Positions 34,253 to 43,809 of a stretch of DNA of 64,000 nucleotides are shown here, piece after piece. Below the pieces are notes generated by a model. It saw only the letters and a program-made list of their open reading frames with translations, was not told the DNA's origin and made no database searches. This stretch comes from Methylophilaceae bacterium LSUCC0717. Lineage in GTDB: Bacteria > Pseudomonadota > Gammaproteobacteria > Burkholderiales > Methylophilaceae. Where the stretch lies: the NCBI GenBank assembly GCA_024919195.1, contig CP103436.1, positions 248,001-312,000 of the forward strand. The letters run 5' to 3'. Numbering within the stretch: the first letter of the stretch is position 1; each line of letters opens with the position of its first letter. The translations under genes were made by a program, and so were the position numbers.

Positions 34253-35734
34253 TTAAAAATTAGATTGTGATTTTACTTTCTTTTTAACCTTCAATAAAGC
34301 CGATGAGGTTACTTTGTTAGCGAAAAACATAAAAAACAATATGATGTAAAGCGGAATATATCCATATTTTGCAAAAATAGTTTTAGATGCATTGGTTTGA
34401 GCGCTCAATTCAAGAACACCTGTGGTGAATATGGGTAACTGATTTTGTATCGTCCCTTTTGCATCAATATAGGCGGTCACTCCGGTATTTGTAGCGCGGA
34501 CAATTGGCTTTTGATATTCCATGGCCCTTGCTTGAGCAATTTGTAAATGTTGATGAGCTGCTGGTGATCTGTCGTACCAGGCATCATTGGTAAGATTAAT
34601 AAACAAATCCGCTTCATTAAATTTATCGTAAGATGTTTTAAAAATATCCTCGTAACAGATATTTAACCCCATATTGACATCATTGACGTTGATGACATTA
34701 TTTTTTATTTCTGGAGGCGTTAAATTTGAAAAAGGAATATCTAAAATTTTTTCGTAAAAGAAACCAAAGTACTCAGTGAGAGGAAAATACTCACCAAAAG
34801 GGACCAAGTGTTCTTTAAAGTAGTATTGATCGAAATTTTTTTCTTTGATTATAGCTCCGTTTAGATAATGTCCATTATTTTCAAAGATCGAACCAATGAT
34901 GACTGTTTTATCATTGTTAATTTTATTTTCAACTGCTTCATTAAAATTTTTAGGGTAATTTTTATACAGTAAAGGAATAGCCGTTTCAGGGAAGATTATG
35001 ATTTCACCTTGTGCTTGGTTCAAAAGGTCAACATAAACGTTTATTTGTTCATCAATTCTATTTGAATCCCACTTTATTGCTTGGCTTATATTTCCCTGGA
35101 GAAGAGAAATATTTAAATTATTATCTTCAATTATAGGTTCGGGTTTAAATAAATGTATTAAGAAGTTTGTTGAAATAATAAATGTGATAAGAAATAACGA
35201 TAATTTTCTTTTACTTTTATTAAGAAAAGAAATATACAAAAGGGCGCTTATTACTAAAACTACCAAGGACACTCCGTGGCTTCCAATGACTTCATAATAA
35301 TTATTTACTAAGGGGTTATTGGTTTGGGAAAATCCAATTGAAAGCCAGGGAAAACCTGTAAAAAGATATTCTCTGATTATTTCCATGATTACGAAAAAAG
35401 CTATGGCTGATAGAAGACTTAGTTTTTTAAAAAAAGCAAAAGGCAGGAAAAAAAGACTTAAAAAAATATAAAAAATGGAACAAATGATCACTGCATTCGT
35501 GAGACTCGCACCTCCATAATTATTAATACATAGAATTAACCAATAAAGCCCAGTGGAAAAAAAGAAAAATCCAAAAAGAAGTGTTGCAGCTAATTTTTTG
35601 CCACTATGATCTAATAAGAAAAAAAATGCTGGAAAAATAAGATAAGGAAGAAAAAAAAGATCAAAGGGCAGGAATGAGAGAACAAAGATTGAGCCAAGTA
35701 AACAGGCAAATATTAAATGCAAGCTAGAAGTCAT
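34253..35734 (-). CDS. lnt: Apolipoprotein N-acyltransferase
   Basis: A 493-residue inner-membrane enzyme that adds the third acyl chain to lipoproteins. About seven N-terminal hydrophobic segments precede a nitrilase-like domain. Its triad is visible as Glu in [12 protein letters not shown], Lys in [14 protein letters not shown] and Cys in [11 protein letters not shown]. The conserved NLTNDAWY and [12 protein letters not shown] segments are present. A final transmembrane segment ends the protein. It precedes glyQ by 11 bp. Confidence 0.96.
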   Translation of the reverse strand: MTSSLHLIFACLLGSIFVLSFLPFDLFFLPYLIFPAFFFLLDHSGKKLAATLLFGFFFFSTGLYWLILCINNYGGASLTNAVIICSIFYIFLSLFFLPFAFFKKLSLLSAIAFFVIMEIIREYLFTGFPWLSIGFSQTNNPLVNNYYEVIGSHGVSLVVLVISALLYISFLNKSKRKLSLFLITFIISTNFLIHLFKPEPIIEDNNLNISLLQGNISQAIKWDSNRIDEQINVYVDLLNQAQGEIIIFPETAIPLLYKNYPKNFNEAVENKINNDKTVIIGSIFENNGHYLNGAIIKEKNFDQYYFKEHLVPFGEYFPLTEYFGFFYEKILDIPFSNLTPPEIKNNVINVNDVNMGLNICYEDIFKTSYDKFNEADLFINLTNDAWYDRSPAAHQHLQIAQARAMEYQKPIVRATNTGVTAYIDAKGTIQNQLPIFTTGVLELSAQTNASKTIFAKYGYIPLYIILFFMFFANKVTSSALLKVKKKVKSQSNF

Positions 35735-35762
35735 CTAGCTATTCTACAATTGTGGATAATTT

Positions 35763-36164
35763 TTAGAAAACTTTTTCTGGTCTCTTAATATCGTATTTTT
35801 GACCTTCAACGCGATCAATTTCATCCATATCTGAGTTTAAAAACACTACAGACTCAATATACCCGTCAACGATATCAATCTCCGTGATTGGATAATAGTT
35901 TCCACTATGATCAGTATTAATATTTTCATAATACCAAGATGATGCAATAACCTCTTTGGATGATTCTAAAGTAATATTGACAATCTTTTTTGGTTCACCC
36001 AGTATTTTTTCAACTTCAGCCGGGGTTAGGAGTCCGATGGTATCAACAAATTCCAATTCATTCACTGGCAGCTCATCCACAAGGGGAGCTTCAGAAATCG
36101 AAATGTCCTCATCAGCAAAAGATGAGAGGGAGAAAAAAAGGATCAAAAATAATATTTTTTTCAT
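35763..36164 (-). CDS. Small secreted protein of unknown function
   Basis: A 133-residue protein with a signal peptide (MKKILFLILFFSLSSFA|DE). The mature part contains GLLTPAEVEKILGEPKKIV and ITEIDIVDGYIESVVFLNS, which resembles the small SmpA/BamE-like fold in outline only. There is no lipobox. It lies between corC and lnt, a position where I do not recall a conserved gene, so it could be an insertion specific to this lineage. Periplasmic location is inferred. Confidence 0.6.
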   Translation of the reverse strand: MKKILFLILFFSLSSFADEDISISEAPLVDELPVNELEFVDTIGLLTPAEVEKILGEPKKIVNITLESSKEVIASSWYYENINTDHSGNYYPITEIDIVDGYIESVVFLNSDMDEIDRVEGQKYDIKRPEKVF

Positions 36165-36214
36165 TATCTAAAGGATATTTATTAACTAAAGATATCTGGC
36201 AAATAGGCCCACTA

Positions 36215-37057
36215 TTAGTTCAAAATATCTTGATCTACCTGATCTAGATTGACTGAAAATCTTAAAAGATACAAGCGCCTACTATCTCTTCGAAGAACTT
36301 CAATGTCAAATCCATCAAAATGGATGGGCTCATTTTTTTTTGGCAAGTGGCCCAGTTTTGATATAACTAAACCACCAACGGTTTGATATTCGTTAATAGG
36401 ATAATTCGTTTTAAAAAATTCGTTAAATTCTTCAAGCTCGGTTGAGGCTTTAATTCGAAAGGTAGTAGTCTCTTCTTGAATGATATTGTCCTCATTCTCA
36501 TCGTAGTCAAATTCATCTTCAATCTCGCCAACAATTTGCTCAAGTACATCCTCGATGGTTAAGATTCCTGCAATGCCAGCATATTCATCCACCACAATCG
36601 CAATATGATTGCGATTACTTCTAAACTCTTTGAGTAGAACATTAAGTTTTTTAGATTCTGGAATATATACTGGAGGTCTGAGAATGTCGCGTAAATCAAG
36701 ATCTTTTTCTTTATTTAATCTCACTAAATCTTTAGCTAAAAGAATACCAATGACGTTATTATTGTCTTCATCAATAACAGGAAATCTGGAATGAGCTGTA
36801 TGAAGAGCAGTATCAATAATTACATCGATACTGTCATTTATATTAATAAATGACACTTGTGAGCGTGGGATCATTACATCTCTTGCCTGCATATCAGATA
36901 TTCCTAGAACACCTTCCAGCATCATGAGTGAATCTGAATCTATTAGATTAGCCTGGTATGACTTTTGCAGCACAATTAATAGCTCTTCTTTAGTTTTTGG
37001 CTGAATAATTCTTTTTAATAATTTTGGAATAATTTTGAGCTTATCTTTTTTAATCAT
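36215..37057 (-). CDS. corC: CorC-like CBS-domain protein (HlyC/CorC family)
   Basis: A 280-residue cytosolic protein with paired CBS domains (residues about 60-190: MLEGVLGISDMQARDVMIPRS, ARFPVIDEDNNNVIGIL region, then HIAIVVDEYAGIAGILTIED). The C-terminal CorC/transporter-associated domain has PINEYQTVGGLVISKLG. The family is linked to magnesium or cobalt efflux. It lacks the N-terminal membrane domain of the longer relatives. It overlaps ybeY by 8 bases (ATGATTAA). Confidence 0.92.
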   Translation of the reverse strand: MIKKDKLKIIPKLLKRIIQPKTKEELLIVLQKSYQANLIDSDSLMMLEGVLGISDMQARDVMIPRSQVSFININDSIDVIIDTALHTAHSRFPVIDEDNNNVIGILLAKDLVRLNKEKDLDLRDILRPPVYIPESKKLNVLLKEFRSNRNHIAIVVDEYAGIAGILTIEDVLEQIVGEIEDEFDYDENEDNIIQEETTTFRIKASTELEEFNEFFKTNYPINEYQTVGGLVISKLGHLPKKNEPIHFDGFDIEVLRRDSRRLYLLRFSVNLDQVDQDILN

Positions 37058-37484
37058 GGGATATGTAAGGGTTTTGAATATTAAATATTTTCAAAGTCTT
37101 AATTTCAATTTTTTCCATTTTGAGTTGATCTTTTTCATTGATGTGATCATGTCCCATCAAATGTAAAAAACCATGTAATACAAGGTGAATATAATGATCC
37201 TTTATTTTTTTATTTTGTTCTTTTGCTTCTTTTTTTACAATATCGTGACAAAGAACAAGGTCGCCGATCAATGATCTATTTGATTCTATATTAAATGACA
37301 GTATATTGGTTGGCTTGTTTTGATTTCGATAATGATGATTTAATTCTTGAGATTCTGAAGCGGTGGTGATTCTCACTGTGATTTCAGCCTCTTTTTTCCA
37401 AACAGATGAAAAAATTTTTTTACATATAGGACCTGTTAGAGCATTTTTCTTGTTAATGACGTCTTGAATATGGACTCTAATCAT
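37050..37484 (-). CDS. ybeY: Endoribonuclease YbeY
   Basis: A 144-residue metal-dependent endoribonuclease for 16S rRNA maturation and ribosome quality control. The diagnostic zinc motif HGFLHLMGHDH (Hx3Hx5H) is near residue 120, preceded by ILSFNIESNRSLIGDLVLC. It starts ATGATTAG, overlapping the ybeZ stop by 8 bases. ybeZ-ybeY-corC-lnt is a conserved proteobacterial cluster. Confidence 0.95.
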   Translation of the reverse strand: MIRVHIQDVINKKNALTGPICKKIFSSVWKKEAEITVRITTASESQELNHHYRNQNKPTNILSFNIESNRSLIGDLVLCHDIVKKEAKEQNKKIKDHYIHLVLHGFLHLMGHDHINEKDQLKMEKIEIKTLKIFNIQNPYISHD

Positions 37485-38415
37485 TTTCTATTTTGTCGTA
37501 GGCATCGATGATTTTCTGCACAATAGGGTGCCTCACTACATCTTTGGATTGAAACTTGGTAAAGGAAATACCTTTAATATCTTTGAGAACTTTTTCAATT
37601 TCCAACAGCCCACTCTTTTGTCCTTTAGTCAGATCAATTTGAGTAATATCTCCAGTAATTACCGCTTTAGTACCAAAGCCGATTCTAGTCAGAAACATTT
37701 TCATTTGCTCAGGTGTAGTATTTTGAGCTTCATCAAGAATAATAAAGCTTTGATTTAGTGTTCGTCCTCGCATATAGGCCAAAGGAGCAATTTCAACAAT
37801 TTGTTTCTCAAACCACCTGTTCACTGTTTCATAACCACCTAAATCGTATAATGCATCGTATAAAGGTCTTAGGTAAGGATCAACTTTTTGCGCAAGGTCG
37901 CCTGGAAGAAATCCCAATTTTTCTCCTGCCTCGACTGCTGGTCGAACTAAGATAATTCTTTTTATTTTTTCACGATTTAAGGCATCAATCGCAGAAGCGA
38001 CTGCAAGGTATGTTTTTCCAGTGCCAGCTGGACCAATACCAAAGTTAATGTCATTTTCTTGAATAAGCTTAAGGTAACTTTGCTGGCGCGGCGTTCTTCC
38101 TTGCAAATCATTTTTCTTTGTTTTTAGCTCAATTAATTCAATGTTGTCTGCATGCTTATCTTCATTAATGCTTACCAAGCTGAGCTGAATATCTTCTAAG
38201 GTAATTGGTGTTTTTGCTTTTAAATAAAAATGCTGAAGCATATCAGATGCTATTTTTATTTTTTGATCAGCCCCAGTTAAAGAGAATTGAAAACCCTTTC
38301 TTGATATTTTTATATTAAGATTCTTTGCAATTTGTTGGATGTTCTCATCCAGCGGACCGCAGGTATTGATAAGTTGTTTGTTATTCTCAGGCTCAAGTAT
38401 GAAAGTAGTTGTCAA
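37477..38415 (-). CDS. ybeZ: PhoH-like ATPase YbeZ
   Basis: A 312-residue P-loop ATPase related to PhoH, which works with YbeY in rRNA processing. GIGPAGTGKTYLAVASAIDA is the Walker A region (near residue 128), followed by RPAVEAGEKLGFLPGDLAQK and the Walker B segment SFIILDEAQNTTPEQMKMFL. GDITQIDLTKGQKSGL completes the signature. The start is TTG at 38415, directly after the miaB stop (TAATTG). Confidence 0.95.
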   Translation of the reverse strand: MTTTFILEPENNKQLINTCGPLDENIQQIAKNLNIKISRKGFQFSLTGADQKIKIASDMLQHFYLKAKTPITLEDIQLSLVSINEDKHADNIELIELKTKKNDLQGRTPRQQSYLKLIQENDINFGIGPAGTGKTYLAVASAIDALNREKIKRIILVRPAVEAGEKLGFLPGDLAQKVDPYLRPLYDALYDLGGYETVNRWFEKQIVEIAPLAYMRGRTLNQSFIILDEAQNTTPEQMKMFLTRIGFGTKAVITGDITQIDLTKGQKSGLLEIEKVLKDIKGISFTKFQSKDVVRHPIVQKIIDAYDKIEND

Positions 38416-39732
38416 TTAAATTAGTTCTCCAGTAATTCTTCTATCAGTTGTTTTAATGACTTTAACCTTCACCATTTGATTCAAAATATCTTGTTTAGTC
38501 TTAATTTCAACAATGCGATTATTATCTGTCTTACCTTTAAAAGTGATGTCATCAACTTTTTCATCGATGAGTACTCTTTGTTCACTATTCATTAGGGCAT
38601 GGGTATGATTTTTACCTTGCTCATTTACTAAGTTTTGAATCTCTTGCAACCTATCTTTTTTAATTTCTTCATTTGTAGAATCTTTTAGATAAGAGGCAGG
38701 CGTGCCGGGTCTAGCGCTATATAAAAAACTGTAGCTATAGTCAAAATCTATTTCTTTAATTGCCTTAATTGTTTGCTGATGGTCTTGATTTGTTTCCCCT
38801 GGAAAGCCGACTATGAAATCGGAAGATATTAAGATATTGGGAGACGCAGCTTTCAATTTTTTTATAATTTGCTTATATTCAAGATACAAATAGTTTCTTT
38901 TCATCGCAGACAATATTCGATCTGAACCAGACTGGATAGGCAGGTGAATAAAATTTGCTAATTTATGATTATTTTGAAAACACTCGATTAATGTTTCATT
39001 CATTTCATTTGGATGCGAAGTGGTGAAGCGTATTCGCTTAATTTCATCAATTTCTGATATGAAGTGTATTAGTTCCGCGAAATCATATTCAAAGCCTTTT
39101 TTGTCTTTATACCGATAGGCATTCACATTCTGACCTAAAAGATTTAATTCAATCACTCCCTGTTGAGTGAGTCGCAGGACCTCCTCAATAATGTCTTCAG
39201 CAGGCCTAGAGACTTCCTCACCTCGAGTGTAAGGAACAACACAAAATGAACAATATTTGCTACAGCCTTCCATGATAGATACGTAAGCAGAGGGTCCGTT
39301 AGATTTAATCTGTGGTAGCTGATCAAATTTCTCTATCGCAGGAAAACTTATATCTATCTGAGCTAAGCCAGCTCTTTCATTCTCTTTTAATAGTGATGGA
39401 ATTTTATGAAGGGTTTGAGGACCAAAAACTAAATCGACATATGGAGCTCTTTTGATTATATTTTCCCCTTCTTGTGAGGCAACACAGCCACCTACTGCAA
39501 TTTTCATTGATGGTTTTTTATTTTTTAATTTTCTTAATCGTCCTAGTTGCCCATAGACTTTATCTTCAGCTTTTTCACGGATTGAGCATGTATTCAAAAC
39601 AACGAGATCTGCATCTTCTACCTGGTCAGTAGGTTGATAATTATCCATCTTGCCCATCAAGTTAGATATTTGATCAGAATCATACTCATTCATCTGACAT
39701 CCGAATGTTTTAATAAATATTTTTTTTGTCAT
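38416..39732 (-). CDS. miaB: tRNA-2-methylthio-N6-isopentenyladenosine synthase
   Basis: The 438-residue radical-SAM enzyme adds the methylthio group at A37 of tRNAs. The N-terminal cluster uses the three Cys in KTFGCQMNEYDS, VLNTCSIREKAEDK and GGCVASQEG. The radical-SAM Cys motif is SKYCSFCVVPYTRGEEVSRP. The C-terminal TRAM domain ends the protein. First gene of the long minus-strand cluster down to 29.3 kb, divergent from cysG. Confidence 0.97.
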   Translation of the reverse strand: MTKKIFIKTFGCQMNEYDSDQISNLMGKMDNYQPTDQVEDADLVVLNTCSIREKAEDKVYGQLGRLRKLKNKKPSMKIAVGGCVASQEGENIIKRAPYVDLVFGPQTLHKIPSLLKENERAGLAQIDISFPAIEKFDQLPQIKSNGPSAYVSIMEGCSKYCSFCVVPYTRGEEVSRPAEDIIEEVLRLTQQGVIELNLLGQNVNAYRYKDKKGFEYDFAELIHFISEIDEIKRIRFTTSHPNEMNETLIECFQNNHKLANFIHLPIQSGSDRILSAMKRNYLYLEYKQIIKKLKAASPNILISSDFIVGFPGETNQDHQQTIKAIKEIDFDYSYSFLYSARPGTPASYLKDSTNEEIKKDRLQEIQNLVNEQGKNHTHALMNSEQRVLIDEKVDDITFKGKTDNNRIVEIKTKQDILNQMVKVKVIKTTDRRITGELI

Positions 39733-39796
39733 TTTTAATTATCTATTTTTATAGATTATCATTATAGATTAATACACCTTAAAGTTAACATTGGTT

Positions 39797-41170
39797 ATGA
39801 AACGTTTTCCACTCTTTGTAAATCTTGATAAATTACCTGTACTGGTTGTAGGTGGGGGAGAAATTGCTGAGAGAAAAATTAATTTAATCATTAAAGCCAA
39901 TGCTAATGTGGAAGTTTTAGCTAGAAAATTTACTCCCAATGTTGAACAAATAATTAGTAAAAAAAAATTAAAAAAGATAAAAAAGAGTCTTGATATAAGT
40001 ACTCTAAGTAGCAACTACTCATTAATTATAGCTGCTACTGACAACAAGCAAGTTAATAAAAAATTATTTAATTTTGCAAAGAAAAATAACATACTAATTA
40101 ATGTGGTTGACCAGCCAGAGCTATGCACATGCACTTTTGGCTCTATTGTGGAAAGGGGAGATCTAGTTGTTGCAATATCAACTGGTGGGAGCGCCCCAGT
40201 TTTTGCTAGAAACTTAAGAGAAAAATTGGAAACACTTCTTCCCCAATCGACAAAGCAACTAATTGATTTTTCTTCGACCATCAGGGAAAAGGTCATACGT
40301 TCATTTTCACAATTTAATAAAAGAAGAATTTTCTGGGAATTGTTTTTTGATGCTTTTGCAACCAAGAAAAATATAACTAAATCAAATCTAACAAAGTTAT
40401 CCAATCAGCTAATCAAGTCTCTTAGAAATAAGAATAGCGGTGAAGTATTTCTTGTTGGTGCTGGCCCTGGCGATCCTGAGCTATTGACATTAAGGTCACT
40501 TCATCTGATCCAAAAAGCTGATGTATGTATTTATGATAATTTAGTTTCAAAGGATATTCTTGAGCTTGTGAGGCGTGATGCGCAAATGATTTATGCTGGT
40601 AAGTTAAGAAATAACCATACCATTGAGCAAAAAGAGATAAATAAACTATTAGTCAATTATGCAAAAAAAGGGCTGAGAGTTTTAAGATTAAAAGGTGGCG
40701 ATCCTTTTATGTTCGGAAGGGGAGGAGAAGAAATATCTGAACTGATGGCTAAAAAAATAAAATTCCAGGTAGTTCCTGGAATTACAGCAGCTACTGGAGT
40801 TGCAGCGTATGCAGGAATCCCTTTAACCCATCGAGATTATTCACAATCCTGTATTTTTATTACCGGGCATGAGAAAAACGGTGAACTTAATATCAATTGG
40901 AATAATTTGATCAACGAAAATCAAACTATCGTAATTTACATGGGTTTAAATTCATTGCCATCCATAGTGCAGAATTTGATAGATTATGGAATGAGAAAAA
41001 ATATGCCAATTGCAGTTGTTCAAGAAGGAACCACAGAAAATCAAAAAGTGGTCGTCAGTACAATTTCTAGAGTTAATGCAAAAATTCTTAAAACTGATAT
41101 TCAATCACCAGTAATCATCATCATTGGTGAGGTGGTCAAATTAAGAAAAACAATTAAGTGGTTTAATTAG
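39797..41170 (+). CDS. cysG: Siroheme synthase (trifunctional CysG)
   Basis: At ATG 39797 the protein has 457 residues, the same as I recall for E. coli CysG; the extension to TTG 39791 adds two residues. The N-terminal precorrin-2 dehydrogenase/ferrochelatase half has LPVLVVGGGEIAERKINLII. The C-terminal SAM uroporphyrinogen methyltransferase half has EVFLVGAGPGDPELLTL and GGDPFMFGRGGEE. It makes siroheme for sulfite or nitrite reductase, most likely assimilatory sulfite reductase here (inference). Overlaps the histidine kinase gene by 8 bp. Confidence 0.96.
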   Translation: MKRFPLFVNLDKLPVLVVGGGEIAERKINLIIKANANVEVLARKFTPNVEQIISKKKLKKIKKSLDISTLSSNYSLIIAATDNKQVNKKLFNFAKKNNILINVVDQPELCTCTFGSIVERGDLVVAISTGGSAPVFARNLREKLETLLPQSTKQLIDFSSTIREKVIRSFSQFNKRRIFWELFFDAFATKKNITKSNLTKLSNQLIKSLRNKNSGEVFLVGAGPGDPELLTLRSLHLIQKADVCIYDNLVSKDILELVRRDAQMIYAGKLRNNHTIEQKEINKLLVNYAKKGLRVLRLKGGDPFMFGRGGEEISELMAKKIKFQVVPGITAATGVAAYAGIPLTHRDYSQSCIFITGHEKNGELNINWNNLINENQTIVIYMGLNSLPSIVQNLIDYGMRKNMPIAVVQEGTTENQKVVVSTISRVNAKILKTDIQSPVIIIIGEVVKLRKTIKWFN

Positions 41171-42497
41171 CTTTTATCAGAGGAAAAGTAAGCTTAACGT
41201 TTAAACCACCTGTTCTTCTGTTAATTAATTCCATTTTGCCGTTATGAACCATAACAATCCTATTTGCAATTGCCAAACCTAAGCCGGATCCACCAATCGA
41301 GCCTCTTGCTTGATCCAGCCTTTCAAATGGCTCTAAAAGTTTCTCTCTTTGAGCCTTGGGAATTCCAGGGCCGTTATCAAGAACATTTATCACTATTTTT
41401 TCATTATATAGTTTGGCCACTAATTCAATTTTGTTGGATTTAGAAAATTTAACGCCATTGTTTATCAGATTATCAAACAATCTTTTAAATGCTAAGGGCC
41501 TGACATCAATGAATAGATTTTTTGGTATATCTTTTGATCGAGTAATTTTTGAAATTTTTAAATCGTGACCTAAGATAGCATGCTGTTTTTTTAATTCTGT
41601 TAAGAAATTACCAAAATTTAAGGAGCTTATTGGCTCATCATCAAAACCACGGACGAAGTCTAGGAATTGATTGATAATCTGATTGATTTCATCAATATCC
41701 TGATCCATGCTCTCTTTTAAAAGCGCTGATTTTTTTGGCAACATTTCTAGGCTTAGTTTCATTCTTGTAAGTGGGGTCCTGATGTCATGAGAAACACTGC
41801 CCATGATGAACCTTCTTTCGTTTTCACTTTTCGCTAAATTAGAAGCCATTTCATTAAATGCTTTTGTCACTTCTTTAAATTCGGTTGCAGTATCTTCCGG
41901 AATTTTTTTAAAGGGCAACCCTTTTTTTAATTTACTGGTTGCATTAATAAGTAAATTTAACGGCTTGTTAATCCGTGTGGTTAAAAAATAAGCCCCAGAG
42001 ATTGAAACGAGAAATACTACAATGCCCCAACCAATCCAGTGCCAGGGAAAGGGCCTGTCAAAAACGTTACGAGGTATAACAGCCCAGAATAACCCATCAC
42101 CAATTTCAAATGAAACCCATATTCCTGGGATGTCATAATGATTTAAAGTCACAATAGTATCCTCACCCAAGTCCTGCTTGATTTTTTTAACTACCATCTT
42201 TAAAAATATTTCATCTGGAAGTGGTTTAATGTTTTCAAAATAGTATGCTGGAACGATTTTCACATCGCTCATTTTCGATAATGATTGCAAAAGATCGAGC
42301 CGGGTAGATGGATAGGCACTTTGAATTGCTGCCTTGGTATACTTTACGATAGTGCTTATTTCTTGAGCCATGGACTCAGCTCTTGGCTCCATCTCAAAAT
42401 AATCAAAAACTTTGATTGTGATTAATTGAGAAACAATAATTAATGAAGCAATAATTAAAATTAATCTATTGAGAAGATTTTTGGGGAACAGGGTCAT
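41163..42497 (-). CDS. EnvZ-like sensor histidine kinase
   Basis: A 444-residue membrane kinase. TM segments are at about 9-30 and 153-173, enclosing a periplasmic sensor of about 120 residues. A HAMP domain follows (around NKPLNLLINATSKLKKG). The H-box is GSVSHDIRTPLTRMKL with His237, and the ATP-binding part has NLINNGVKF, LDNGPGIP and GSGLGLAIA. It resembles EnvZ, as does its order after the OmpR-like regulator. The kinase start overlaps the regulator's stop by 4 bp. The signal is unknown. Confidence 0.9.
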   Translation of the reverse strand: MTLFPKNLLNRLILIIASLIIVSQLITIKVFDYFEMEPRAESMAQEISTIVKYTKAAIQSAYPSTRLDLLQSLSKMSDVKIVPAYYFENIKPLPDEIFLKMVVKKIKQDLGEDTIVTLNHYDIPGIWVSFEIGDGLFWAVIPRNVFDRPFPWHWIGWGIVVFLVSISGAYFLTTRINKPLNLLINATSKLKKGLPFKKIPEDTATEFKEVTKAFNEMASNLAKSENERRFIMGSVSHDIRTPLTRMKLSLEMLPKKSALLKESMDQDIDEINQIINQFLDFVRGFDDEPISSLNFGNFLTELKKQHAILGHDLKISKITRSKDIPKNLFIDVRPLAFKRLFDNLINNGVKFSKSNKIELVAKLYNEKIVINVLDNGPGIPKAQREKLLEPFERLDQARGSIGGSGLGLAIANRIVMVHNGKMELINRRTGGLNVKLTFPLIKAN

Positions 42498-43207
42498 TTA
42501 ACGTTAGTTAATTCGAATACGTAACCAAAACCCCATTTAGTTTTTAAGTATTTCGGTTTATTGGGGTCCTCTTCGATTAGTTTTCTAATTCTGGATATTT
42601 GTACATCAATACTGCGATCAAATACATCCAGCTCTTTACCTTTGGCTAGTTGCATAATTTGATCACGACTCAATGGTTGATTAGCATTTTCGATAAAAAC
42701 TTTCAGTAAGCTAAATTCACCACTTGTAAGATCAATTTCTTTTTTATCTTTTTTCAATGTTCTTTCTTGGGGATTAAATTCAAAGTCATCAAATTGAATA
42801 GTTTTACCTGACACCTCATTAACTTTTTCAGAGAGCTCCATTTCATGTCTTCTGAAAATAGAATTAATTCTTGCCAACAACTCCCTTGGGTTGAAAGGTT
42901 TCGGTAAATAATCATCCGCCCCCATCTCAAGTCCGATAATACGATCCACTTCATCACCTTTGGCTGTTAACATAATAATTGGAGTTTTGATTTTATTTAC
43001 CCTGAGCCGTTTACATATATCTAAGCCATTTTCATCAGGAAGCATTAAATCTAAGATAATTAGATCCGGAGTTATTTTTTGAAGTATTTTATCCAAATCT
43101 TGTCCATGCTCACCACCAGAGCAATCGAATCCTTGGTCTTGTAAATAATGTTTAATGAGGTCCCGAATTTTGCGATCATCATCAATAATGATAATTTTCT
43201 TTTTCAT
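42494..43207 (-). CDS. ompR: OmpR-like response regulator
   Basis: A 237-residue transcription factor. The receiver domain has the acidic pocket Asp9-Asp10-Asp11, the phosphorylation site Asp53 (LIILDLMLPDENG), the MLTAKGDEVDRI segment and the conserved Lys in DYLPKPFNPREL. The C-terminal winged helix has DVFDRSIDVQISRIRKLIEE and GFGYVF. Overlaps the kinase start by 4 bp. The phased repeats 37-83 bp upstream of its start codon (43244-43290) could be its own binding sites. Confidence 0.92.
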   Translation of the reverse strand: MKKKIIIIDDDRKIRDLIKHYLQDQGFDCSGGEHGQDLDKILQKITPDLIILDLMLPDENGLDICKRLRVNKIKTPIIMLTAKGDEVDRIIGLEMGADDYLPKPFNPRELLARINSIFRRHEMELSEKVNEVSGKTIQFDDFEFNPQERTLKKDKKEIDLTSGEFSLLKVFIENANQPLSRDQIMQLAKGKELDVFDRSIDVQISRIRKLIEEDPNKPKYLKTKWGFGYVFELTNVK

Positions 43208-43243
43208 TTTTACTGAATTAAACCCTTTAATTAGAAATTTAAA

Positions 43244-43290
43244 TTTACAAATTATTTACAAATGCAGTTAATTATGTAATAAATATGTAA
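43244..43290. promoter_or_regulatory. Candidate OmpR-type operator: two tandem repeat pairs with 11-bp spacing
   Basis: TTTACA occurs at 43244-43249 and 43255-43260, 11 bp apart. ATGTAA occurs at 43274-43279 and 43285-43290, again 11 bp apart, in the opposite sense (TGTAA is the complement of TTACA). OmpR-family regulators bind tandem half-sites spaced about one helical turn. A possible plus-strand -10 box TATAGT lies at 43305-43310, with the second pair covering the -35 position. It sits between the regulator gene and the EF-hand gene. Confidence 0.45.
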
Positions 43291-43336
43291 CATTTTAATT
43301 AGATTATAGTCATTCGTTTAAAAATTTGTAATAAGT

Positions 43337-43765
43337 ATGACAGTTAAATACATATTCCCCATACTGATGATGTTTCCAGTTCATCAAACTTTAGCAGATC
43401 AGTCAGATTTAAGTAATGCAAATGTTAAGGATAAAAGTTTAAAAGTGCTCATTAACGAATTTACTAATACTAGTAACGAAGAATTTAATGCATTCCTACA
43501 AGAAAAAAGAAACGAGATGTTATCTAGTGTTGAACAGCGGTTTTTAAACTGTGATAAAGATAATGATGATACCTTGGATGTTTTTGAGACAACCATGTGT
43601 CTTCCACAGGTAGCTCGACAGTTTAGAAAAGTTGACTCAAATAAGGATAATTTGATTTCACTGGATGAATTATCAATTTTGGCTAAAGAATATTACTCAG
43701 ATACAAAGCAAGAGGCTTCAAAAAAAGAAAATTCTAATTCCGAAAAATTTGCAAAAGAACAATAA
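43337..43765 (+). CDS. Secreted EF-hand calcium-binding protein
   Basis: A 142-residue protein with a signal peptide (about residues 1-20, LADQ). Two EF-hand loops are seen. DKDNDDTLDVFE (73-84) has ligands at positions 1, 3, 5, 9 and 12. DSNKDNLISLDE (100-111) is a second, slightly weaker loop. Cys72 and Cys88 flank the first loop and could form a disulfide. There is no proline at the second loop position, unlike lanmodulin. It lies next to the regulator operator and is probably under its control. Role unknown; the tail is charged. Confidence 0.72.
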   Translation: MTVKYIFPILMMFPVHQTLADQSDLSNANVKDKSLKVLINEFTNTSNEEFNAFLQEKRNEMLSSVEQRFLNCDKDNDDTLDVFETTMCLPQVARQFRKVDSNKDNLISLDELSILAKEYYSDTKQEASKKENSNSEKFAKEQ

Positions 43766-43809
43766 CTACTAGCAGTCTCTGATCTCTCAAAATATGTTTA
43801 AATGACCTT

